64,000 nt of DNA. Source: Cryptomeria japonica. Lineage: Eukaryota > Streptophyta > Pinopsida > Cupressales > Cupressaceae. Below are positions 23,776-35,665 of the stretch, in pieces (the stretch's first letter is position 1; each line of letters begins with the position of its first letter). The translations under genes and the position numbers were made by a program. The notes under the pieces are model-generated. The model was not told the origin of the DNA. It made no database searches and saw only the letters and a list, made by a program, of their open reading frames with translations. Where the stretch lies: assembly GCF_030272615.1 (NCBI RefSeq), contig NC_081406.1, positions 479,040,900 to 479,104,899 of the forward strand. The letters are read 5' to 3'.

Positions 23776-25599
23776 CAAGGTGTGATGAGGCGTCGATTCA
23801 AAGAATAATATCATTTGATGATGATATTGGTTCGATAGGATGCCCCTACTCTTGATATGATGAAGCCCCCTCGGGAGATCAATTGAGATAATTGATCTTT
23901 GGAGTTTTTGGATCTCTCTTTTTTTTTTACGAAATTGATATCCTGATTAGAAATTATTTGATTTCTACAACTATGGTTGATGAAAATGCGAGTTCTATGA
24001 TCATGGTGGTGTGGTTCTTGATTATTGATAAAGATTGATTGATTGTATTGATAAGATTGAGATTGTGTCTGGTTTCAGGAATGATACCTCTTGTATAAGA
24101 CAAAGATGATCAAAGTGTCTAGTTTCAGGAACGATATAGCCTGTATAAGAGTTGATCAAAATGTATGGTTTCAGGAAAGATACATCATGTATAAGACATG
24201 ATAGAATATATTAGTTTTGATTGATAGAATTGATAAGGTTGACTAGATAAAGAACTAACAATTTGTTGATATCAAGTTGCAGAAAGATTTGGATATGTCG
24301 ATGTTGGTTCTATTGAGAGGGATAACATAAGATTTTCGCTGTGTCGACAATATCTAGAGAGATATGAATCATTAGTCTGATTGCATATACACTTGTGATG
24401 ATACCTTGATGATTCCTACAATAGATTTAACCTTGGATAAAATGAGCATGCGGGATCCCATGCAAGAATGAAATGCAATCTTAAATGCAAATGCCAATGT
24501 AAATGAAATGCAAAGCTACTAGATTATTGCATTTTTGTCATCATTGAGCTTTTGAAATGTGGGGAGTGAGTGAAAACATCAGTGGTATAATTAAACCATG
24601 ATGACATGAGCACTTCTTTCCTGGCTTTTGATATGGCAAGTCAGCACAAGCATCGAGGTATAATTGAACCAAGATGACCTGAGTGTTGCTTGCGTAAAAT
24701 AGGTAGTATTAATCATTTCAATATGCAAATTGGAAATGTCTTCGATGATACTCCGATGATCATGTCCTGAGACAAATTTGCACATATTAATGATTAATTT
24801 TCAAACAACAGACAAGAAAAATATCATGTTCCTTCCTTGTTCCTCTAGTCAAAGACATCCTGGAGTGACTCAAAAATCATGATAGCGAAAATCAAGATAA
24901 AAAAAGTTGAACCACCACATTAAAATCATTATCCAAAATATATCATCGAATGAAAAGTTGTGTGAATGTTCTTATACTGATTTTGTGATAGTTTGATGGT
25001 TGATAATTTGATCTTGTGTTCAACGTTGGATGTGTCAAAGTTTTTGCTTGTTAAAAAATTTCTAACTGTTGTTCTACCTGTTTGATTAAGCTCAAAATGA
25101 TCAAGAAGTTTTCCCTAAGCTAGGTGTAGGATTTTGCCCCAAGTCTAGAAACAAATTCAATATGATATACTCAATAATCCAAACCATGGCGAGAGATTAG
25201 CTGGGATGTCTACATATGTACAAAGGCTTCATGAGGGATATGGACAACACTAAATGAAAAATGAATGCAAGTGGAAAGATGCATGAACTAATAGATGGAA
25301 GAGCTAACAGACAAATAGCGCTTGTTTGCCAGGTTTTCACCGTCTGCTTTTATTGCACTTTTTCTCATATTTGAATTTTTGTTTGGATTTTCTTCTTTTT
25401 CCTTGTTTTTGGATTTTTTGCTTTTTCACTGTTTTTGATTTTTCTGTTTTTTTACTTTTTTTTTATTTTTCTACTTTTTTACTTTCTTTTTTTATTTTTC
25501 TGCTTTTTCACTTTTTTATTTTTATTTTTTTCTTTTTCAGACAGAATTTCTTTAGATGCAAGTTATTGATAGGTTCGTCAAGCTAATCTCCATCTTGTG
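23776..25599. other. Gypsy-1 3' non-coding region
   Basis: Between integrase and the 3' LTR. It holds three degenerate repeats of 46-50 bp at 24,065-24,210, each with a GTTTCAGGA core and a GTATAAGA word, and a T-rich tract at 25,330-25,560 with repeated CTTTTTCACT words. Both parts have counterparts at the same place in Gypsy-2, but the PMD gene present there is missing here. The plus-strand frame at 25,326-25,586 is only the T-rich tract read as Phe/Leu. Confidence 0.75.
24065..24210. repeat. Three degenerate ~48-bp repeats
   Basis: Starts at 24,065, 24,115 and 24,161. Shared core is TGGTTTCAGGAA...GATA...TGTATAAGA. Related units occur at 50,353-50,435 in Gypsy-2. Confidence 0.8.
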
Positions 25600-26520
25600 T
25601 TGATAGCTGATATGCTCCTAATCCAAATACTGCTTGGACCACAAACAAACCTAACTAGTTTGGGTCAAACTTTCCTTTCTTTTCTCGATTTACCTGGTTG
25701 CATGAATTTTCTTTTAGTGCTAGTTCCCCAGCTTGAAAGACATGTGGTTTGACCCTGTGATTATAACTCTGACACATTCTTTGTTTATATAGCTTTAAAT
25801 AATCAAAGTAATTTTGTCTTCATTCATGGATCAATTCTAACTCTTGTAATCTAGATACTTGTTGTTCTTCATCTAAGATGAGACCTTTTAATGATACTCG
25901 TAGAGAAGGTATCTCTACTTCTATTGGTAGTATTGCTTCTGATCCATAAACAAGAGAGAAAGGTGTGGCACCTATTGGTGTGTGGATACTGGTACGGTAG
26001 GCCCATAGAGCAGGGTTTAATTGAATATGTCAATCTCTTCTAGCATCATTCACTATCCTTTTGAGGATTTTCAGAATAGTTTTGTTTGATGCTTCTACTT
26101 GCCCATTTTCTTGTGGATAGTAGGGTGTGGAGAATCTATTTTGGATCTTAAATTTCTCACATAGCTCTTGTACATCCTGATTCTTGAACGGTTGTCCATT
26201 ATCAGTGATAATGGTCATTGGTATTCCATAGCGACAGATGATGTAGTTCAAGATAAATGTAGCAATTTGTTTTCCTATGATGTTTGTGATAGGTACTGCC
26301 GCAATCCATTTTGTGAAATATTCTATAGCTACAAGAATGAATTTGTGACTATTAGATGAAGAAGGATTTATCTTTCCTACTAGATCAAGACCCCATTGAC
26401 ATAAAGGCCAAGATGCTGCTAAAGCATGAAGTTCTTGTGCTAGTGTATGAACAAATTTACATGGATCTGACATTGTTTGCATGTTCTAGCTATCTAAAAA
26501 ATTCTCGTTCCATAGTCGGC
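25600..26520 (-). pseudogene. Gypsy-1 integrase, frameshifted
   Basis: The best part (26,030-26,482) encodes the catalytic core: WGLDLVGKI with the first Asp, IITDNGQPF with the second, and ENGQVEASNKTIL with the Glu, about 35 residues after the second Asp, as expected for D,D-35-E. Downstream to 25,600 in broken frames are WAYRTSIHTP, YGSEAILP and the C-terminal GAYQLSTQDGD region seen also in Gypsy-2. Integrase joins the cDNA ends to chromosomal DNA. All three catalytic residues are present, but frame changes on both sides make the gene non-functional. Confidence 0.9.
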
Positions 26521-26639
26521 TAATAATAGTAGCATATGAATTTTTTTGAAATGGTAAGACCACTTGAATGAGTGCCACAAATTCCATTATGGACTTCATG
26601 TAAGGCCTTCTCAAATTCTTCTTGTTTGGGACATCTTAA

Positions 26640-27409
26640 AAGAGTATCGTCTAGACCTCATTTAAATAGGGTATTCACAACAAGAGTAAAATGGGAGGAT
26701 TGGGAAATAAAGTATCTGTTTTGATTTTTTGACAAGTCAAGAGGTAAGGTGTTATCTTTCAGGTATGTGTAAGTTTGACCATAGCACGAGGAATCATGCC
26801 CCACAAGGTGGTAGATAGTTTGGGAATCAGGACAATTATGAGCAGGGTAAAACAACTCTTCCACCAGGAATTCATAACGTTTTTGATTTTCCTGTGTCTG
26901 AAGGAGAGAAGCAAGTGTAGCCATGACATCTATCAGAAAGTTATTTCTACAAAGTATTTCTTGATATCATCAACCATCTTTTTATAAGGCATTAATTTTT
27001 TGTCCTTTGTTTGATAATCATCATTGATTTAATTAATGATGAGCTAAGAGTCTCCAAAGACTTGAAGTTGTGTAATGTTCCATTCTATAGACATTTTGAT
27101 ACCTGTTACCAAAGCTTCATATTTTGCAGTGTTGTTGGTGCATGGAAAGCTTAATTTGTATGCTTTTGGGATTGTATGACCTTGTGGTGTGATGAATAGA
27201 ATATGCGCTCCTAATCCATGTTGTGTATATGAACCATCAAAGTATAATTGCCATGTTTTTGTGGTGACTGTTAGGATATCAGCATCGGGAAACTCAATCT
27301 GTAAAGGATGATCATCTTGAAGTGGTGCCTCTGCTAGTTGGTCTACAATGACTTGTCCTTTTATAGATTTTCTGTCAACATACTCAATATCTAACTCGCT
27401 CAGGATCAT
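26640..27409 (-). pseudogene. Gypsy-1 second RNase H (archaeal-like) and linker
   Basis: At 27,044-27,409: LYFDGSYTQHGLGAHIL, TNNTAKYEALVTGIK and LQVFGDS carry the D-E-D active-site pattern of the archaeal-type RNase H (RVT_3). Plant Tat elements have it in addition to the usual RNase H. A frame change follows, then a linker (26,658-26,924) with MATLASLLQTQENQKRYEFL that leads to integrase. It corresponds block by block to 52,507-53,286 in Gypsy-2. Confidence 0.85.
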
Positions 27410-28532
27410 GATCTATTTTGCTAGTCGTCCTATTAATGTTGCCTTACTAAGTAAATATTTCAGAGGATTGATTTTAGCTATTAACTTGATGGAGTGAGAT
27501 AGTAGATAGTGTCATAATTTGTTAGAAGCAAAAACTACTGCCAAGCATTCTTTTTCTATTGGTGAATAGTTGATCTCATATCCTACTAGTGTTTTGTTGA
27601 TGTAGTAGATGGCTCATTATTTTCCTTCATTATCCTGTTGTGCAAGCAGAACTCCTAATGATGCTTCAGTGGTTGATACAATAAGTAACAATGGTTTTCA
27701 TGGAATTGGTGACATTAGGATGAGAGGTTGCATGAGATATGACTTGATCTTGTTGAATGCATCCTCACATTGATGGGCCCACTTGAAATGAACATTTTTA
27801 TGCAATAGTAAATGGTTGACATTTACCTACTAGTTGAGCAAAAAATCTTCTGATTGATTGTAGTCTTCCTTGGAGTGATCTTAGTTGACTGATATTTTTG
27901 GGAGATGCCATTTCCATGATTTCTTTAACCTTATCTGGATCCACTTCGATACCCCTAGCTGAAACAATGTATCCCAATAGCTTTTCGGAAGTGACACCAA
28001 AGGCACATTTCTTAGGGTTTAACCATAGCTTGTATTGTTCTAACCGGTCAAATATATTTTCCAGTATCTCTATATGTTCTTCTTTGTTGTGTGATTTAGC
28101 CAATATGTCATCCACATAGTCTTCCATGAATGTATGCATCATGTCATGAAATATAGTTGTCATAGCTCTCTGATATGTAGCACTGACGTTCTTTAGTCTA
28201 AAAGGCATGACGTTCCAGCAGAAAGTGTCCCACGAACATGTGAAAGTTGTCTTTTCTTTATCTTCAGGTGCTATTTTGATCTGATTGTATCCATAGAAAC
28301 CATCCATTAGAGAAAACATGGAGTGTCCAATAGTTAAATCTACAATGATGTTGATGTTAGGCAAAGGAAAGTCATCCTTTGGACATGCGTTATTAAGATC
28401 TCGGAAGTCTGTGCATATTCTGATGATTTTATCTAGTTTTGAAATGGGAACGATGTTGGATACCCATTGAGGATAAGCTACAGGTCTGATGAATCCGACA
28501 TCCAATAAGTTCTGCCTTAACCAGAAGAGCAA
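27410..28532 (-). pseudogene. Gypsy-1 reverse transcriptase and first RNase H
   Basis: The 244-codon frame at 27,798-28,532 holds RT fingers and palm: ICTDFRDLNNACPKDDFPLP, SLMDGFYGYNQI (first catalytic Asp), MPFRLKNVSATYQRAM, MEDYVDDILAKS (intact YVDD) and GYIVSARGIEVDPDKV. The first RNase H (27,410-27,790) is present only in pieces. RT copies element RNA to DNA. The polymerase active site is intact even though the polyprotein is broken by frame changes before and after. Confidence 0.92.
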
Positions 28533-28734
28533 TATGAGGATGCATCTTCCATAACTTCTATTTAACTAGTTTGGCTCCTGGACTAACATTTAAGTGATGC
28601 ATAATAAGCTCTAGATCTAACCCTAGCATGCCTACATAGGACCAAGCAAAATTGATTTGTCGTTGTTTAAAGAATTCTATATATTGTTGCATTTCTTGCT
28701 CAAATAGAGACGTTGTTGGATGTAGAATCTTTGG

Positions 28735-29970
28735 TTACTCTATTGTACCAATGTTAACTGCCTCTGTTGGTTCAATCAAAATGGATGATCTTTCTTGATA
28801 ATGCTTAGGTAAAGTGTCAAATCTCCCATCTTCCGATGCCTCAAGGAGGTTTTCACCATTAGATGCATCCTTTGTTTTTACTTTTTCTAGATCAAATTTT
28901 TCCAAGAAATGGTTATTAGCATTAGACCTAACATTGTTTTCTTTATTTTCACTTTTATGACTAGGCGATTTGGCACCCACTTGATTGGAAGATGCATTGC
29001 TGAAATTCCTGGTGAAAGTTGTTATAGGATCGACTGTGTTAAGATATATAGATATTGTATGGTCATTTGGAAATGTATCAATGAAAGTACATCCTTCATT
29101 TTCCCAATCAATAAGCTTAGGGTGGAGTAGAGGTAGGGGGTCTTTAGGTTGGGATATTTTGAGGGTATCAAGGGTCATGATAGACGTATCAAAGTTTTCA
29201 ATATCTATGTCGATGTCTAGAATGGTACTCTCATTAGAATGACCTCTCATAAGAAACTCTTGATCATCCTCGGTTAAGTCCAAGTCAGTCGAATGTGATT
29301 CTAATTCAAGTGAACTAGTTCTTGATGTTTGTCCTGCATACGTGTGAACTACATAGAATCCTACATCTCCTTCAAAGTAATTTTATTCAACTGATTCTTC
29401 AGAGTGATAGAAATCTCGTTCCCATTCATTAGAATCTATATCACTTGCAGCCTACAATCTACAGATTTTTTCATATAGTATTTGATTTGTTTCTTAAGCT
29501 TTTCTTGTTATATCTTTTCTTCTTTCATATTCAACCTCTTCAAGACTAAGATTGAGTTATGCCAATTTTTCTATGAGCTCTCCTTGACTTATATTAGCTT
29601 CTTTCTTGTTTTGATTGAGATTTAATGCTGTTTGAGAGGTGCTTTTAGTTTGTTTCTCTTGTTGATTTGAATCTTTCTTCTTTTCCTATTTCATGTTTGT
29701 TGGTGTTTGTTGCTTAGCTAATGTTTCTTCTCTTTCAATTTCCAGTTGTTCTTGTCTGTTTTCATATTCCTCTTGTTGTTGACTAAAATATGTGTCTTTT
29801 GGTAAAGTAACTTGTCCATAACCTAAGCCTATTTTGTCTGTAGTCTGCTAAGTGTAAGGTTGGATAGGTTCTGAGATACCTTCTTTTCTTTTTCCTATAG
29901 GACCTATTCCAGTGTATCCCATTTTTCTGAGAATGTTAAATCCCTTTCCATACTTTTTTGTAGGTATGCG
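28735..29970 (-). pseudogene. Gypsy-1 linker between protease and RT, with G-patch
   Basis: At 29,881-29,965 the minus strand reads KYGKGFNILRKMGYTGIGPI, then GKRKEGISEP. This is a G-patch-like glycine pattern, matching the one in Gypsy-2 at 55,540-55,650. The region 28,735-29,283 is an acidic, Ser/Asn-rich linker (start MDLTEDDQEF) ending VNIGTIE, equivalent to INLGTPDNP in Gypsy-2. G-patches bind RNA or helicases; in some retroviruses one follows the protease. Between the two parts frames are broken by stops. Confidence 0.7.
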
Positions 29971-30449
29971 AACATTGTTGATCTTTTGTTGAAATTATTT
30001 GTCCTTGTATAGCCACTGTAGCACATCTTTTTCTTTTGTTTCCTCTGATAAGGTTCCAACACTAACAAATGCTCCATGAAATATCAGAAGATGTTTTACA
30101 ATTTGTTGTTGTTTAGAGTTTGATGGTTTTCCAAAGGATTTAGGAGAAAGTGGTAATTATGATATTGAATATTCTTCGTTCCCTCGATCTCTTAGCTTCA
30201 TTTTTTTTCCATACTTGATAAGATAGAGGCAAATGATTGTTCCTTGGATTGTGTCTTCGAATACGATGCCTCCCTATTATGAGGAACAATGACTTCTTGA
30301 ATTGGTTTAAGATTACTACAAAACTAAAATGGATTTCAATCTACTGAGATTGTGATTTCTTGCCCACTATAGGGAAACTTTAAGCATTGATGGTATGTTG
30401 ATGGAATAGCTTGTATGTCATGTATCCAGGTTCTTCCCAAGAGTATGTT

Positions 30450-30830
30450 TTATGATAAATCTAAATCTAGAACTTGGCATGCTGTGTCTTTCTGTAAAGG
30501 TCCCACTTTGATGGGTAACATCACAATTCCTTTAGAGGAACGTTCTTCTTCATCATAGGCTTTAATGGTGATCTTTTTCTGGGGATCAACTGCATCTTCT
30601 GAATAACCTAGAGCACGGACAAGACTCAAAGAGAAAATGTTTAAACCAACTCCTCCATCTATTAGGACACATTTAACTCGTGTTTTATGAATGATGACTT
30701 CGATATACAAGGGAGCATCATGGGGATGTTGCAGGGACATGTCATGTTCTTCAATGAATGATAAGTAGTGAGGGGTTGCGAAGTGCCCCGCCATGGTTTG
30801 GAATTGATCAATATCAAGATCTTTGGACAC
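30450..30830 (-). pseudogene. Gypsy-1 aspartic protease
   Basis: 126 codons with VKCVLIDGGVGLNIFSL, the retropepsin active site in the Asp-Gly-Gly form, then DEEERSSKGIVMLPIKVGP and DTACQVLDLDLS. Gypsy-2 has the same blocks (VLIDGGAGLNICTL, PSKGIITLPIRVGP). The upstream end SKDLDIDQFQTMAGH matches the gag-protease junction of Gypsy-2 (TDIDVDQFQAQIGH). Confidence 0.85.
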
Positions 30831-30848
30831 TGTTGTATCTACTAATGC

Positions 30849-32816
30849 TCATTCAAGAATTTCTTTATGTGCAGGTGAAAGCTTTAAAAGTTCTAAGATG
30901 GATATCTGTGTGGGTGTTTTTTGTAATTGATCCACTAGATTGTATAGTTTGGTAGTGGATGATGTGTTTTTCATAGGACTCGACAAAATAAATTTGGCTT
31001 TGCTTCTTGTGATAGCATGAGCAGGTTCTTGATTTTTCTTTTCTTTAACTACAATCATGTTTACCATATTATCATATGTATGAGCATAGTTTACCTTTGC
31101 TTTACCCTTACCATTATTTGTTGTTGATGATTCACCTTTCTCATATTTTAGAAGCGTAGTTTTAAAAGTTGTGTGAGATTCATTTGTTGTATGTACATCC
31201 ACAATTATTTCTCCATTATCAATCAAATCTTGGATGACATGTTTCAACCATTGACAATTATCTATGTGGTGTCCCTTGTTTCAATGGAAATCGTAATAAT
31301 GGTTATCATTCCACCAAGGTGGTTTTATTTGAGGTTCGTAGTTCTTTTCTTCTAGAAAAGTGATCAATTTGTTTGTGAGAAGTGTCTTTAGTGCTGACCC
31401 AAGGGGTTCATCAATGTTCGTAAGTTGCCTTTGAAAGAAATTTTTGATAGTTGCTTTTTGGTGATGATTGTTTTGTTGAGCCATCACTGAGTGAGTGGAT
31501 AAATCAAAAATTGGTTTCTTTGGTTTCATATTGTTGTTATCTACTATTCCATCATTGATGACATTACAATTTCCATTCCAAAACTTTGGCTTATCATTGT
31601 GATTGTTGTGATTGTTGTTTTTGTTGTTGTTGTTAGGAGGATGGACTCCTTTGTATATTTTCAACTCACCTTTCTTTACCATGGCTTCCTCCATTCTGAT
31701 TCCATTATCAATCATTTTTTGAAACTTTGTTTTCCTTGTATTTTTAAATAACAACTCATTTGATCATTTAAGTTGTTAATGAATATGTCCATTTTTTTGT
31801 ACTCTGGCACTGTACAAGGATACCATGAAGCTAACCATCTCCATCATTGTAAAAATATCATGAAAGGTTCTCCACTCTTTTGTTTGGCATTACATAGGTC
31901 TAGCATTGTTATTTCATGTTGTATGTTGTAAGAGTATTGTGAAACAAATGTATCCACCAACTCTGAGAATGATTTGATTCCAAGTGGAAGCTTGGAGAAC
32001 CATTCCATAGCTAGTCCAGTTAATCTTTTTGGAAATAATCTCATTAAGTAGGTATTCTCATGTGCAAACTCCATACTTATTGTACAAAATTATCGTATAT
32101 GATCTTGAGGGTCGGTGCTTCCATCATATTTTTTTGTATCTAGGAGTTTCAAAACCCATAGGAAATGGTATCATGTTTAGATTTCTGTCGAATGGATAAG
32201 GACAGATTTCTTTAAGTGAGTATCTTCTAAAATTTCCTCTCCGCATATCTTGAATTTGTGTTTATATTTGTTGTGTGAGAGTTGCAATAGGATTATCAAC
32301 ATGATTTGTTCTTCCATAACCATGATTTTGCATTCTAGGAGGATCTGGATCTCTTCTTGTGTCATCTGTAGTCCTTCTTGTATCTTCATTGAATTGAATA
32401 TTATTCAGATTTTCTACTTCATCTCTTTTGGGAATGTAAGTTTCTTCAATGGTCCTGGTGTTACTAGGAATTGATGTGTCATTCATTTTGAGACCAAAAA
32501 TATCTTCATATTGTTCGTTATTAGGGGGAGGATCACATTTCTTTGTCAATTTGTTTACATCAAAATCTTGGGGAAGTGTAGCACCATATTTTGCTAACTT
32601 CAGGAAATATTTTTCTTTTTCTCCCTCCAATAATTTCTGCATAAATTTATCGAATTGAGGATCTTTTTTGATGTCTCTAATACTTTGTTATGTTATTTCT
32701 CCTTCAACTTGTATTTCATCTTCATGTTCCATGGTTATATGCTCTTCAGTTATTTCCAATGTTTCAATTTTTGTCTCTACGATCCTTTGTCTCTGAGCTC
32801 TAGTTAGAACGGGCAT
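30849..32816 (-). pseudogene. Gypsy-1 gag
   Basis: The start is taken at 32,816, where the minus strand reads ATG for MPVLTRAQRQRIVETK; Gypsy-2 gag starts MPVETRSKSKK. Blocks follow: FDVNKLTKK, the capsid-like ENTYLMRLFPKRLTGLAMEW with FSKLPLGIKSFSELVDTF (31,844-32,074), an Asn-rich stretch (31,560-31,640), and PPWWNDNHYYDFH followed by a partial KGH...C knuckle (31,250-31,320). Two frame changes and a few stops break it. Gag forms the particle; this copy is dead. The N-terminal part before the capsid block is about 210 codons, much shorter than in Gypsy-2. Confidence 0.85.
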
Positions 32817-33492
32817 ACACGTGTTAGATATTGTGCTAGAATTTGATTGTCCAAAATTTGTTTTGATAAGTGATCAACTATCAATGTAAATGTGATACTG
32901 TGATATGACATGAAAAGATGATTCAAGTGTTTAAAAGTTTGCAAGTTTTTTGATCTTTGGTTTAGGAGTGCAATGATGATGATTTGATAAGAATCAAGTC
33001 CAGTAGGAATGATGTATCCTACGATGTGGGACAAGATTGTCCTGACCAAATATTTCAGTTTCGTGATAGAGGATGATAGATCCTGATGAGAAACTATGCT
33101 TCAGTGATCAGTTTATCAAAGAGGGTGATAATGCACTTTTAGATGTTTAGATCTTGAACTTTTTCAATGTGAGTACTTGAAAAGGTGTTTATGTTCTGAA
33201 GTCTAATTTTGATAGATGATAACTTGATCAAGCAAACAAAGGAGACAATCCAAGCACAAAGCAATAGATACCAGGTGTTTATGATCACTGCAAATTGATC
33301 AAGAAGAAATGACAGATTTGAAAAAGGCATGCAATACATAGTTGTGGACTACCAAATACAGAGATTCGTACGACAGAATATACAGCCCCGAACAACAAAA
33401 GATACAAGACCATACAACAAACTAGGATTTTCATATGAAAAAGAACAAGCTCGTACGACAATTCCTACTGAGTCATATGACTAAAGATTAAT
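32817..33492 (-). other. Gypsy-1 5' leader remnant
   Basis: Non-coding stretch upstream of the gag start, cut at 33,492 by the LTR of element C. The five bases before the cut are TTAAT, the presumed target site. Contains two TCGTACGAC words at 33,366-33,440. Confidence 0.65.
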
Positions 33493-34259
33493 TGTTAGGA
33501 TTCCCAAAGATACTGAGAGGTGGGGGGAATCAGTATCTAACCGGTTAACAGATTTTCTAACCTTATTAAATATTTTGCATTCCAAAACAATGTACCAATA
33601 AACAAGAATTAATGCAGTAAATATGAACAATAAAAACAACATAGAAAGCACACCATAACACAATATTTTTAGTGTGGAAACCTGGTGTGGGAAAACCTCG
33701 GTGGGATTTGTGACCCACAATATTCACTCACTGGCCAATGAATGGATATTACTTACAATAGTGTGCCTGCACATGCAGGAAGGCCAACTACCTAGAGCTC
33801 ACTGCTCAAATACAAAAGGAAGTCTCAATGACTTAGAAAATGGATTATGAGAATCCAATATGATGTACTACTACAAAAAGAATCTGCTATGCCAGGTTCA
33901 GTACCGGTTGAAGCTCATATAATAACCATAAACCTTTCTACAAGATCTACCTTAATATTCGCTCTACATATCCATCTTGTCATGTCTCTACCAAATGATC
34001 TACAAGATCTCATACTTATGTATGAGTCTTATTACAATATGCCATGTCAGCTTACAAAAGGATATTAAATACAATATACAATAATCAAAATCTTGTCAGC
34101 TAGGGTATCAGTAAACATTCTTGTCGCTGTCGGTGAGCTATCTGGCGGTGTAGAGTCTACTGGTGTCAGTGCCTATTGGTGCCATAAGATTGAAAGGTTT
34201 CCATCAATGAGAATACCTTCAATCACCTACAATTCTCATTAGAGTGTGCAATACCAATA
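33493..34259 (-). repeat. Element C 3' LTR (767 bp)
   Basis: TGTTAGGATTCCCAAAG ... ACCAATA. It carries the GATACTGAGAGG-plus-G-tract start, AACCTGGTGTGGGAAAACC at about 33,680 and TGTGCCTGCACATGCAGG at about 33,762, all shared with the LTRs of A and B. Confidence 0.9.
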
Positions 34260-34282
34260 ATCTCCTCCTTTGGCATTGATGG
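34260..34282 (-). promoter_or_regulatory. Element C polypurine tract
   Basis: Minus strand AAAGGAGGAGAT before the LTR start; a second similar tract (AAAGAGGGAGTAGT) lies about 115 bp upstream at 34,379-34,394. The stretch between here and 34,608 is 3' untranslated. Confidence 0.8.
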
Positions 34283-34608
34283 CAACACTCGTGAGAAAAA
34301 TTTAGAATTGTATCCAAAAATTGAAGTCCAAAAATCTTACCAAAATTGTGTGCTCCCCCTGACTAGATGATCTCTAAGTTATTGGATATTTCTCTTCTCT
34401 ACTACTCCCTCTTTGACATCAATGACAAAGGTTGTCAAATGAGTAGTTTTCAACTAGAACCTTGTAATCGGTTGGTTACAATCTAGAATAGGTTTGCTAA
34501 TACCAAATTCAGGCTCTGAGTGAACCTGTTGTTGTCCTTTAATGTTGCCTCTGTTCTTTTAATTGTACTAGTGAGGTGATGTGTTTTCTCTTCTGGTGTC
34601 TTCTGTCC

Positions 34609-35665
34609 CTAAATAAGTGCCTCTGAGATCTCTTTCCTCAAAGAGATGAGGATATCCAATTTAGGACCGAGTCTGTATTTAAGTTCTTTTGCCTTTCCTT
34701 TTATTCTTTCCTTTTCTTTCTCCAATTTCTCAAGTTTCTCCTCAAAACTAGCTATCTCATGTTCTATAACTGACATTGGTTTTGATGAACCAATGATATT
34801 GTCAGCTATATCATTTATTTCTTTTTGTACTTTCATGATCTCCTTATCGATATCTACTATCAAAAGATTGGTCTTACATGTATCTTTATATAGTTCCTTA
34901 AACTCCATAATGGTTTTACTCAATGTTAGTAAGAGGGTGTCAATGTGTCTCATGCACTTCTTTATTGTCTAATCAAAGAATTTCTCCTTTTCTCTGTCCA
35001 TTTTCTCCTTAAATGTCTCTTCATTTATTTGTTCCATAGTTAGTATATTGTCGGTGATATACTTAGACAATGTGTCTAATTGACTCAAAGAATCTTTATT
35101 GTCTATATTACACTTGGGTGCAATCAATTTAAGAATGGGGATGGTATCATCTATAGCCTTATATGCTAATACATTACAATCTGTTATTTTCTTGATAGAA
35201 TCCAAAAATACCTCAATTACATTTGTTGGTCTGAATTCAGTCATGGAAGTACTGGATGACTGACCAATTACCTTAACAATCTCCATGGTGCCGATGTGAG
35301 TAACCACTTTTCTTGTTTCAACCTCTGGTAGGTCAGTTTCTGTCTGCATTTCAACTAGAAAAGGTTTAGATTTCTCAGTAGTTGTCGGTGGCACTGTCTC
35401 TGTATGTACCTAAAGGTCAACCTATTTCTCAACTTGTATCTCTATCTATTTCTTTGTGCTCTCTTCTACCGATTTTTTTGATGGTTTCTCAGTGGTATCC
35501 ACTGCCAGTTTCTCTATCTACACCTCTGTACTGTCCACTACCAGTGACTTAGTAGGTTTCTCTGTATTTTCTGCAGTCGGTAACTCTGACACTGTTGGTT
35601 TTTCAATGTTTGTATCAATGCTATTGTTAGTAACTATTTCATTAACCCTAATCTCAATGTGTTCC
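34609..35665 (-). pseudogene. Element C large-ORF protein, C-terminal ~350 codons
   Basis: Unrecognised protein. One frame (stops at 34,969 and several above 35,394) encodes a Thr/Glu/Pro-rich segment (EKPTVSELPTAENTEKPTKS) and EMQTETDLPEVE. Then come ITDCNVLAYKAIDDTIPILK and a long charged helix likely to be a coiled coil: KEKFFD, YKDTCKTNLLIVDIDKEIMK, and LEKLEKEKERIKGKAKELK. The same blocks occur in A and B in the same order. No enzyme motif is visible. It could be a structural or nucleic-acid-binding protein such as a highly diverged gag, but nothing seen proves that. Confidence 0.75.

Larger units (their letters stand above)
22659..33492 (-). mobile_element. Gypsy-1: Ty3/Gypsy (Tat-type) element, 5' end displaced by element C
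   Basis: Minus-strand order gag, protease, G-patch, RT, RNase H, archaeal-like RNase H, integrase, polypurine tract, 3' LTR. The extra RNase H between RT/RH and integrase, and the absence of a chromodomain, indicate the Tat lineage. At least six frame changes make it clearly older than Gypsy-2. Its 5' leader stops at 33,492 where element C begins; the rest of the leader and the 5' LTR should lie beyond the window. The outer start of the 3' LTR (22,659) is a guess based on a TGATACC sequence resembling an LTR start. Confidence 0.85.
33493..35665 (-). mobile_element. Element C: single-ORF LTR element, 3' part (upstream part displaced by A)
   Basis: On the minus strand: the C-terminal end of a long ORF, a 3' untranslated region, a polypurine tract, and the 3' LTR. 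Element A is inserted at 35,665/35,666 inside the ORF, so the N-terminal part and the 5' LTR of C are expected beyond the window. C itself sits in the Gypsy-1 leader. It is homologous along its length to the corresponding parts of A and B. Confidence 0.85.

Noticed and set aside
25326-25586. Plus-strand Phe/Leu-rich frame of 86 codons
   Set aside because: Product of a T-rich tract; Gypsy-2 has a similar tract without a conserved frame.
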